Positions 22,428-34,400 of a DNA stretch of 64,000 bases are shown here, piece by piece. Source of the stretch: Micropterus salmoides (taxonomy: Eukaryota > Chordata > Actinopteri > Centrarchiformes > Centrarchidae); NCBI RefSeq assembly GCF_014851395.1, contig NW_024041484.1, forward strand, positions 3,602,831 to 3,666,830. The letters are read 5' to 3'. The notes below the pieces were generated by a model, which did no database searches, had not been told where the DNA came from, and saw only the letters and a program-made list of their open reading frames with translations. The position numbers and the translations under genes were made by a program. The number at the start of each line of letters is the position of its first letter. Position 1 is the stretch's first letter.

Positions 22428-25400
22428 ATGGACGCCTCCACTTTACTCTACGATGTCCCTCCGGCTGTCGTCCAAAGGTTCTGTGAAATCATGGACAGTG
22501 GGGATGACAGGTTCGGGTGGCGTGGACTAGGTGAGGAACTCTGCTGTCTTTCTGGTTAGGCATTGTTGAAGTGAAAGGAGTTTCAGGCAGTTGGCCCCTG
22601 GCTTGTTTTCAGAGGGTCTGTGTGATAATAACAGGAAGCTGGCTCTGACACAACATCCACCCGTTTTTCTGTAAGAAACCTGTAGAGATTTAGGATCTAG
22701 AAAACAACCTAGATATTTATCAGATCAATTAGACTAAGCTCGTTATTATCTTAATAAATATCTTAATATATGTAGTGTGTGTGTATATATCTTTAAATAT
22801 TTTAACAACAACAAGGCAGCAACCACTACAATAACAGATACCTTTGAACAGGGACGTGCACAGACATTTTGGTGGGCAGGGGCTCAAATGAAAAAAAGGG
22901 CATTTTTTTAAAACAAGACAAATATATTACCTCAACAACATTTTTACTTTTCTACAAAATAATCAGTTCACACAGAGATCATGGTCTTCTTTATTATTCA
23001 CTAGGTTTATCACAGGAGCAGGCGACAGCAACGCAAACTATGCCAATACTTCACACTAAACTGTGGCATTGGGCTGCAGGCATAATTAAAATAAATGTTA
23101 TTTAAATACTTTTACTTTTTGTTTCACAAGCAAGATGCCAAATGAGTAAAGACAACCTTCAGCTTCATACAGCCAAGCAACAGAATACTGAATTGCCTGA
23201 ATACATTAATGTATTGATCAAAATGGATTTGTATATGTATATAGCCTATTAGCCTATAGCCTATTTAGATTTTTTTCCCAATTAATGTATTTGTTTGACA
23301 GGGAATCTGTTGCAAACAGGAATAAATATACTGTATATTCATTTATTTAAAAAAATCCCAGGCACTTTCTCTTGAAGAAGAAAAATGGCAGGTGCTGAAG
23401 CCCCTTTTGATTTTTATGTGTCTGCCTTTGAATATTTCCTGTGAACTGCAGTTCAAATATTGAAATACAGGTAGCCTAATTAAAACATTAAGCCATTACA
23501 CTTGTCAGTTTAAGCTTCATAAGTTTTTACATTTAGTGCTCTATGTTGCAAATTATTATAAAATGATTGCTTTCTATGGTAGTTAGCGAGACAGTGGAAG
23601 CAACCTGATGTCATCCAAACAAACCTGTTAATCTACACCCTGCGCTGCTGTAATATGTAGCTGAAGGAAAGGGACGGGTGAATGTGTGTTTTTCTTATCT
23701 AGCTGGTTTTTCCACTATAAGCTTGATTTGACACTTTTTCATTTCCATCATCTTTCCTGCTCTCCAGCTGTCCGAGTCGTCCCCAGCTTGTTAGAAGTTC
23801 GCATGTTGGAGCGCATGGAGACAGCAGGTCGCAGCCCCACTAGGGAGCTGCTGTGGTCCTGGGCCCAGCAGAATTCAACAGTGCGAGACCTGGTTAAGAT
23901 TCTGCAGGACATGGGCCACCTCAGGGCCCTGCAGCTCTTCCGGGGTCAAGCTCAAGGTAAGTTGCAAGCAATGAAAGCGTAATTTTATACATCATTTACT
24001 GCTTTATCTGCATAGCACATCTAAACTATTTCCGTATTGTAGATTCTGATTGAACAGAATTTGTTTAAAATGAGCTTTTATGAGGCTGTGCCTGCTCCTA
24101 CATATTAATGCACTGTAACATTCGTTACAAGTTTGACAAACACTGTGGCTTTAAAAATTTTGAAGACTGCCAGTGGGATTACCAGTTAGTACTCATCCTC
24201 CGCATCAGTTTTCAGTTTTAAAAGCACAGCCTAACATGGATCATCCAATCTTTGGCACATTTGATTGATCATTGATGGACCACTGTACCTACAAGTGCTT
24301 GGGTTCAATGTAAGGACCACGAGGCTGTAACTGCTCGTTCATTTTTAACTACAAGTGGAGAAATTCATCCACCAACAACCGGTTTTTGCTTTTGTGCAGA
24401 TTTGACTTTTACGTGCATTTTTTAAAGATGGAAACATGCTGACCCATGTGTGAGCAATCAGTGAAAGTACTCTGGGTAAATAAAGTAAAAAGAATGCATT
24501 TGGAAAACCAGACATTGCTGCAAATTGTGTTTTGATGTTGGCCCGCTGCCCCTCGGTATGAAGAAACATTATATAATGAAGGATTATCTCAATAAGGCAA
24601 TCCAAGACAGCTGGCATAATTGTAGCGATTGCTGTTCAGCATACGACCCCCTTTATCCTCAGTCCACGCAAAGAAAAATGTGCCATCAAACAGACACACG
24701 CAACTCTTTCTAGCACTTTTGAAAATAATGGGAGGTAACAGACCGATTGATAATTATTAAGAAACCCTGGATCAAGGTGTGGTTTATTAAGTAGAAATTT
24801 AACCTCAGCAGTCTCAAAGGTGTGAGTGATAAATTGTCAGTACTTAGCGTTTTAGGTCCCAGAGATCGTTTAGGTCTAATGATCAACAAAAACGTTTAGC
24901 TGGTAGGGAGTTGAGTAGGCAGGTAGTTGGTTTAAAAGCCAACACCATCTTAGACAACATTTCAAGATAAATCATATCCTGATCCATTAAGGGTTAGATT
25001 AAAAATAAATCTGGGATTATGTTTTTAAATTTTGAAATTATTATTAAGTTTATCGTTACTGGTTAAGCGGAAAAATATGCTGCTTTAGCAGAGGACAGAG
25101 CACACTTTTAATTCAACTCGTGCCATGAGGAGTAGAAAACTTCCAGTTGTGATTTATGCCATTTGCATTTGGCCTGATTAAGAGCATGTGTTTCTACAGT
25201 AAGCCAGGGTGGAGTCCTAATTGACTATCTTGTTTTGGTTGAAATTGAATCCAGGAGACTAGAAAGGGCTGTGTTTGAGTGCCTGGTAGAATTTTCAGAA
25301 GGGCCTGTCGCTGCAGTGAAAGGAGCCAGGACCAAGTGCAGTTAAAGTTGATGGACCACTGAGGCACGTTGTGAATACATCAACGACAGGCTAGTGTCAC

Positions 25401-28400
25401 TCCGAGTTGACTAGAGGCTACCTCCTATCGCAAGGATTGTTCAAAAATCAAATGTAGCAAGTGTAATGTGATATGGACTTTGCAGAGTAAGAGTAGATAA
25501 GTACAAGAGTGAAAACTGAAGAGAGTGAAGAGATTAAAACAGAAAAAACAGGAGGAAGAAGAGTGGACAGTGCTTTTTTATCTCATGGAAATTGTGTTCC
25601 AACTGTGGAAAAAGACTGCAGTTGTTTAAACAGCTCATAGATAACCATAGTATCTGTCAAATGTGGCTAGCCTAGAAGTTGATCAAGCTGAAGTTGATGT
25701 TGTCCCTCCCAAGAGAACTCACAACTAGCTACATGAATACAGTTTGAGGGAGACTATATAGCCATTGTAGTCTAGTAAAGTTGAGGTCTAAAGTGAGGAA
25801 TGGGTTTTTAAGGTTTCAGTTGGGAGAGAGTTTTATGTGCAATAGGGTAAAGAGAGTTTGACTTAGGGGAAATACAGCTGATCTATTTTTAGTGCAGGAA
25901 GAGCAGGGGTAAGTGAAGTTATTGTGGAGATTTGTTTACTGCATGTCCGCAAATTCCTGGGGGACTGAATGAGAGTTGGAGGGAAATTACACTACAAGGG
26001 CTATAAATTTATATTAGGCCCTTTCTTGGTTCCTCTTTGTGGTGCATGGCTGATGTCATCGTGCTAATCCAGTTATCAGGGGAAATAGAACTTTGAAATG
26101 ATATTTGGGCAATCTTTCTATTTCAGAGTCCCCTTCGCCCCCCAGCAATCCCCACGCAGAGTCCACAGAAGAAGATGTCAGCAGCTCCCAGTGAAGGTAG
26201 AATAGTTTGTTCCTGTGTTGCTGAACGTGTTGAAACCTGCAGGACCAGTGACAGTGAAAAGATGAAAATGACCATCCTGTTTGTATTTTGTCTGATAAGG
26301 AGTCCTTCCAACTAGAGTCGAGTTCTTCAAGTCCAGCATTATGTCCCAGTAAGTAGGTTGTACATTTATTGCTTTGCTTTAATTCCTTCTGTCATACATC
26401 ATTATTATGACATGTTATTTTGGTGGAATTCCTCTGTCCACTACCATTCAGCCTGGTGTTCAATTTTGACATGCCATAGTTGTTTTTAAGTACATGTGAA
26501 TTAACAGTGGGGAGGGGGGCTTCACACTGGTCTGTCTCTGTGTTCCAGTGAACTCAATCACTTTCCAGGACATCATAGAAGGAACCAGACATTTTCATGA
26601 TGAAATGAGAATTGCAGAGGGCCCCTTTTCTGATGTCTACAGAGCACAGATGGGAAGTAGAACATTTGCAGTCAAGGTTTTTAAACAGGCGAGTGTTGAT
26701 TCTAACAATCGAAAAGGAACTGTCGGACATTTTGGGTAATGTTGGCTGTGTTCGAAACGGGCTAAACTGCTGTCTCAGAAGGTGTCTACCAGGACAGCGA
26801 GGCATCGAGTGCTGTTTGAAACGGCTCGAACGATCTCTTCCTGTCTCCTGAGATGCCTTCAGGCTGCCACAGTAACGGCCAGTTTTGAAGGTTGCATCGA
26901 TGGTGACTTGATGCTGACTATGACCCATGATGCGGCCGCCGGAGCTTTCGAAAAACTGGTCAAGATAGCAGACAGCAAAGCCGAATTTGTACCCAAATAC
27001 AGATTTTGTGTATTGTCCTCCCTGCCATGACTAGGAGCTGTTGTACAGTCTGATGGCCAGGGGGACGAAAGAGTTTTTAAGTCTGTTGGTGGAGCTGGGC
27101 TGGGACAGCAGTCTGACACTGAACCACACTCCTCTGCCCGATGAAGGTGTTGTGCAGAGGGTGGTGGGCGTTGTCCAGTATGGACAGCAGTTTGTCCAGG
27201 GTCCTTCTTTCTGCCACTGTCACTAGAGAGTCCAGCTCTGAGCCAGCTCTCCTCACCAGTCTGTCCAGTCGACCGGCATCTCTCTTCTTGCTGCTTCCTC
27301 CCCAGCAAACTACAGCATAGAAGAGGACGCTGGACACCACAGACTGGTGATGCCTTCTGAGGCAGCTATCTATTACGGTATCGAGGTAGCGAGGCTACTG
27401 CCTTCCGTTTCGAACACAGCCCTTGTGTGCTTGCCTGCTGTTAAATCCTCTCCAGAAGGCTGATGTCACTGTGAACTTTTGTTAGCTTTTTCAGCGTGAA
27501 AGTCCATTTTTGTTCTTCGCCACAACAGTTTCACAGAAGAATCTTAATATAAGGTCCACTTGAAAGTATTTTCAACCACATCTTCCTCATTTTGCATATT
27601 CATCAAAGTCACACCACACTGAGCAAACACCTTGCTGTTGAAGTCCAGGAGATGTGGTTAAGCAACTTTTCGTCAGTTGGAAACTTGCAAATAGCTCCAG
27701 CTTGTAATAAATTTTTTCATTAAATAAAAGTAAAATCTAAGAAAGATATTCTGTACTGAATTATTATCTTTTTGTACCTATTTAGAAGCAGAGAGTATAT
27801 TCTACATCACCAATGGGCCTGTTATTAATGTTGGGGTGCCACAAAGAGCGTCTAACTGAAATGTATTCCCCATCTATCATTCTCCAGATAAATCAGACAT
27901 CATGGAAGAAGCTGTGGGATATCTTCAGAAAAGAAGTGGAAATTCATCATTTGTATGTGTTAACCCACACGCTCAAAACCCCCCATTGTTTATGTAATGA
28001 ATGGGTTATTCATTGTGATGATGTGTTACAGGTACCAGCATCCAAATATCTTAGACCTGTGCTGTTTTTCTGGTGAGGACCGCTACTGTCTGGTCTATCC
28101 TCACCTCCCCAATGGATCGCTCTTCCACAGACTACACTATCAGGTAGATTTGTAATGGATCCTGCAGGGCATTAGGAAGTGTGTTTCTGTTTGGGACTTT
28201 TTTCTTATTTTTTTATTTCTTTTACCATGCTTGAGCAAAATAGTTGCTGGGTAACACATTTAGCAATATCAAACAACAGGAAGTGATCTTGTGGTTAACA
28301 AGTTCACACTGGGTTTGCTTGTGCAGAACTTACCAAAGATCATTATGAAAACAAATACAAAACAATTAAAGCTTTATTACAAATAAGAACAAAGACAACC

Positions 28401-31400
28401 CATTCACACGGTGAGGAAAACATTATACAATTAATACTGTGTAAATTCTATATCCTGGAACAAATTTGGCCGTACTGCAAATTGAGACTGAGAAAAAACC
28501 CTCTAAATGCCAGAGAACAGCTGGATTTTTGCACAAATATGCACAAGTTTGTTCTGTTTTATGATCACATGGCCCTAAGTAAAGTCATACAAATCAGGTG
28601 AAGTGCAATGTTTGCTTGAAATCCTTCAGCTCAGAGCACATTTTGTCACAGAGCAGAGCAGCAGAGTGCCAGTGTTTGTCTTTATTTGACCACATAGGAT
28701 CAAATAAACATGTATGCTGAGTGTGCCTCTTTTACTACGACACAGATATAAAATTCAATCTGTAATACGATTAAGACAAAGTCTCTACTTGACGCCCTTC
28801 CTTTCAGTCAGTTAAATCCCTGTGATCACACAGCTTGCAGTTGTTGTAGTCATGTAGATCTCTTAAACAGGTGTTTTCCTTTCTGAAAGTTTACCGTAGT
28901 GGAATGTTTGTGTGTATGTAAGCGCTCTGTATTTGTATAGCACCTTTCTAGTCTTTTTTCGACCACTCAAAGTGCTTTTACCTAAGTGCCTAAGTGCTCA
29001 AACAGAAACTAACACTCACAAACATTCATACACTGGTGGAACAGCCACCAGGGGCAATTCGGGGTTCAGTAACTTGCCCAAGGTTTCATCTTTTCACTGT
29101 CACTGGTCCTGCAAGACCTTCCGATTAACGGGCAACCCGCTCTACCTCCTGAGCCACAGCCGCCCCTCACATACTGTACCTACTGAATGCAACATTTTAC
29201 CTAGGGAGTATTGGTAAATGTTTTCTTGTTTGGTCAAAGCCACAACATACACTGAAGGCCTTGATTGTAGAGGTGGGTGGAGTAGCCGAAAACTGTACAA
29301 AGTACTGTTACTTTTCACATTTACAGTAACACTTTTATCCAAAGCAACTTACATTTGATGAACAAAATACAAGCATCAATAAAGGATGAGATCTACAAAT
29401 GACAATAGATTCTAGTTAAAGCAGCAATAAGTACTAGTAAGAGCTATTAGCGCATACGGCATCAATGGGGTAAATACCTAGGGAAAGAAGTAACGGTTAA
29501 CAAAAAAGTGCCATCAATACAAGATAATTCTAAGAAGAAGAAGAGCACAGGAAGTGCATGTTAGATGTTAGGAGTTAAAGGTGTTATAAGAGGAAGCGTT
29601 CTCGGAAGAGATGAGAAATTCTGTTTGAAATAAACAAACTGTTTCATAGTAGCCTATTTCACTTTTGTGCAAGAGTAATTAAAGGCCTGTCACAATATAG
29701 GTAGGGTTAATTCAGTGATTTTAGCAAATAAAAGCCTGGGCTGTTAAGTTTTACGGTAGTAACATTCACATTGTACCCTATTAAGTACAACAATTATATT
29801 ATCATTTGACAAATAAATCCACAAGTGTGTGCATGTGCATACTATGCCGTGTTTGTTAGGTCAAAAAGTAAATAGAAAGAGAATCAACATACATAGTTCC
29901 AGTATAGAAGTCCTAAGTCCCAGTTCCCATCTCTGTTCTCATCATCTCTCCAATCACAGGAAGACAATAAGACTCATAAGACTCATTCAGGCTAATTAGG
30001 AGATAATGCAGGGATTTGTTGTCATTAATTGCTTCACTTTCACCTGAAGACAGGGCTGGACTGTGACAAAAAATCGGGGTCAGATTACGGGTGTGACAAA
30101 AAAAACTGAGACGTGACATTGATTGGTGGGCATGGCCACAAGACAAGAATATATTTTAATAGGCCTAAAAATATTTATTGATGAAATATTCAATAGGGGA
30201 GGTGTGGGGGTCCTCCCCCAAAAGATTTTGAGCATTAAACACTTTTTCACACAATTCCCTGCATTCTGAAGACATTTTCTGCACCAATTTATGGTGGAAA
30301 TATCTTTATTTTATTTTATTTATTTATATATATATATATATACATATATAAAATCCCATGGAGAGACAAGTCGCTGCACGGCATGTACCACAGACAAATA
30401 GAGTGGCTGATATCAAGAAATCCAACCAGTGGCTGGAAAAGGCTGGACTGAAGGACAGCACAGAAGCACTAATCATGGCGGCACAAGAACAGGCACTCAG
30501 TACAAGATCAATAGAGGCTGGAGTCTACCACACCAGGCAGGACCCCAGGTGCAGACTGTGCAAGGATGCCCCTGAGACAGTACAGCACATAACAGCAGGT
30601 GTAAGATGCAGGCAGGAAGTGCGTATGTGGAACGGCATAACCAGGTAGCTGTCATAGTGTACAGGAACATCTGCCGTGAGTATGGGCTGGAAGTCCCAAG
30701 GTCAAAATGGAAGACACCTCCTAAGGTAATTGAAAATGACGGAGCTAAGATCCTGTGGGACTTCAAGATCCAGATTGACAAACTGGTGACGGCTAACCAA
30801 CCAGACATCGTGTTGATCGACAAACAGCAGAAGAAGGCTGCAGTGATAGATGTGGCGATCCCAAGCGACAGCAACATCAAGAAGAAGGAACACGAGAAGC
30901 TTGAGAAATACCAAGGGCTGGAAGAGGAGCTAGTACAGATGTGGAAAGTAAGAGCAACAGTGGTGCCAGTGGTAATCAGAGCACTGGGGACTGTGACCCC
31001 CAAAAACTGGGAGAGTTGCTACAGCAGATTCCAGGTAAAACATCAGAGGTCTCTGTCCAGAAGAGTGCAGTCCTAGGAACAACTAAGATACTGCGCAGAA
31101 CCCTCAATCTCCCAGGCCTCTGGTAGAGGACCCGAGCTTGAGGATGACACATACCACCCTGCATACTTTTTTTGGACAACACAGAGGTTTCTTCTATATT
31201 GACATTGAATTGCAGGTTTTCTTATTGTGCAAATAAACCTTTCTCATAGCATTTTTATTTGTTAATCAACATTTCTTGGTGCAAGCCATTTTTCAGAACA
31301 TTTTTAACAAATGCCTTGAAAAAGTGGTGGCTACATGTCCTCAGCGTCATCACTGTAACCACTGGCGCTAAGCCCACGATGCAGCGACCGTTATCAGCAG

Positions 31401-34400
31401 AATTTGAAGAAGTAACAGTTCTGACATCATGTCAAAGACGTCTATGTATTTTGCTGCAGAGATGTCTTCTAAAGTACACTTGTGCCTGGAGAGGAGACAG
31501 TGAGTCACTGTAGCATCCTGCATGCCCTCAGTCCAACATTAGAGGACGAAGAAAGAGCTTTGTGAGTTGTGTCTGAACAGAGAATGACAGACAGTAGTAG
31601 ATGTACACAGGCAGGAGAGATAACAAGGTGATGGTCTGTTTAACTTCTTTGTTGCAGAAGAAGTGACGCCCACTACTCCGGGAAGACGTAAAAAGCTTAA
31701 TTTATGAGGTGATTATAAAGATAAGCATGAGTTCCGATATGAGGACATAATAAAGAAGTCAGCAAAAATGCGTGGTTGGTCATTCTGGTTAATAAAACCA
31801 TGTTCTCTAATAGAGGATAGGAAAATGATAGAATGCCCCATTAGTAATTCTCTCTGTGCTGGATATTAAACTCTAAGGCTGATTTTATGGACATTATTTA
31901 AGCCAGTGTATTTATTTTGCTCAAGCCTGTTTCACAGGTTATGCCATATCTGGTGCTTATGTCCTTGAAGGCTTTTTACATCCACTTTTCCAGGCCTTGA
32001 TGTTAGTTTGCCTATTTTAAGCTATTTGAAGGCATATTTTTGTCATATGTAAAAATGGTACGTTTTCACTCTACAGGATGGAAAGCCCCCTCTGTCTTGG
32101 CAAGAGCGTCTGACCATCATCAAGGGAATTGCAAAGGCCTTGCATCACCTCCATACAGCCCAGCCCTGCCCAGTGATCTGTGGCAACATCTCCAGGTACA
32201 GGCCACCAAACACATGCGGTTGTTTGAGCTGGACAGAGCGATCAGATCTTGATCGGAACTTAATGTGCATAATACCAGGTGTAACTGTAATCAGGTTAAA
32301 ATCACATCTTCATACAATGTTCACATAAGACACATTTCAGTGCTCGGTGTAAATGGCCTGTTTACATGGGCCATGGTTTGGACAGTGTGTTTCCCAGACA
32401 GTAATGGGCTTCACATACAGTGTCAGTAACAACAGAAGTATCCCCAGCTGCATGGTACCAATACAACAATTAAAACAGGACACAGCAGTCCCTCAACAAG
32501 GAAGTTCAGGTTCCAATAACACAGTTATAAATTTATCTCTGCCCAGACACAGCCTCTTAATTGATAATTGCTCTTCTGTGAGCAATGTAATGTGTTAGTC
32601 CGTTTAGGCAAACCGGCAGAGTCCTCTCAGGCTTGGATTATGACGACAGCCGAGGTACTGCGTTGTCGGCAGCACTGCTTTTTTTTTTTATTATATACGA
32701 ACAAGTTCTCAAACCATGAATTGAACTACTGCTCTGCTGTATATCCCTCAAACTTAGGCAGAACAGCAAGGCCATAAAACAATATATCTCTGTCTGTCAA
32801 ATAGCTAAACCCTTGAGCACCATAGTATCTTTTTTATTCTCTCTACTTCTGCTACTACTACTTCTGCGTTGGATTGCGTATATCATCTTGTCTCTCTTTA
32901 TCTTTATTACATGTTCTGTTTTGTCAAAGAAATTTACCAATCAAAGGTGATGGTTGTCAAGCTTATTACATGGAGAATGAAACCACTCCAAAGGGAGTTC
33001 CCATCTCCACAGAAAGCTCTGCTCAGAACCGCTTGAAAACAGCTCGTTTGTAGTCCAGCCCTTCACTTCCTTTACTTGTGACGGCACAATGAAAACGCGT
33101 CATAAAGCTTGCCAAAACAGGTTAGATTAACCTTCTAGTTGGTCACCTCACTTTAATTTCAGACAGTCAGCTTGATGGTTGTTGTAGTTGTCGAATGTTA
33201 ATGACAGACAGTTTTGAGAATGTCACAGTAAACTTTATCAAAGTTTTAAACTTATCACAAATATTTTGAATCAGGATTTTATGGATTAAGTGTATATATA
33301 TTGCTTAGTTATATGGGTTTAAAAAGGTGCAACATTGTGGGCTTTAGGGCCTCCACTGTCACTTGCCTTCCCTTCCATCTGTGTTATGTATCTCTGCTGT
33401 CCATGAAGTTCAGAAGTTGACACAGTGTCTGTATGGCTTCTCTGCGCAGTGCAAACATACTCTTGGATGATGCCCTGCAGGCCAGGCTGTCTAACTTTGA
33501 GTTGGCTCATCTCCGTCCTCATTCAGCCAATCAGAACTTTACCGTCACTCTGGATACGGGTCCTCACAGCAACCTGGGATACCTCCCGGAGGAGTACATC
33601 CGAGATGGCAAGCTGTCCTTCAGCCTGGATGTTTACAGCTTTGGAATGGTGATAATAACAAGATCATATAAGCATAGTTTATATTTCTTCAAAAACTGTC
33701 TTCATCCAGTGTGTTGGGTTCGGGTCAGCAGTTTGTACGTTACAGCTAGGAAAATTAAAAAATGCACAAGATGACATAAGATCATTAAACATGAAAAACA
33801 ACTGTAGGAGTCCAGTTTTGGAGCATTGGTTGATAACGTTTCTGTTTTATAATTGATGCTATTTAAGAATCCCGACATAAAGAAGACATTTTATAGCAAA
33901 GTACGTGAAAGACTATGGCTAATTTAAACAAATGGAAAAATGGGAATGGGAATTGTGAGTGAGAATTGTGAGTATTGCCATAACCAGTGGTGAAAGAATT
34001 GTTCAGATCCTTTACTTTAACCTGCATTAATACACTTTGGCAGTAGAAACAAGCTGTAAACAAATTATGAAAATCCTGAAGTTGACATGTCAGCAAACAG
34101 TACAGTGGGCTCAAATGTACAAAAAATATAAATAGTAATTAATAGCCAAGCAAGGTATAAAAAAAATTATAGGACCTTTTTATATGAGTAGCCCAACAAC
34201 AATGTGTCCTTCAGGATGTTTCACTGTGGACACCGTCAAATGCCAGTTTGTTATACACCCAACCTGAGGAAATGACGTTTATGACTGTGTCGGGGGGGGG
34301 GGGGACCAAAAGTAAAGTTACAGGCCCTAAAATCAAAACAATTAGTTTAAATACCCTGATGCTCTCAGTAGAGCTAAAGGAAGCTAAGAGTCAGTAAATA

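Larger units (their letters stand above)
28144..32076 (+). other. irak3 intron 7 (3.9 kb), repeat-rich
   Basis: The largest irak3 intron after introns 1 and 2. Holds a SINE-like repeat (28919-29167), a repeat tail near 29310-29360 (TTTTATCCAAAGCAACTTAC), an (AT)n tract (30325-30350) and a LINE tail (30356-31190). No extra irak3 exon is needed for the reading frame. Confidence 0.7.

Noticed and set aside
26554..26928. 124-codon minus-strand frame over irak3 exon 5
   Set aside because: It is antisense to a well-supported exon and runs into the MITE; no homology.
30497..31003. 168-codon minus-strand frame
   Set aside because: Antisense of the RLE-type LINE coding region, whose plus-strand motifs are clear.
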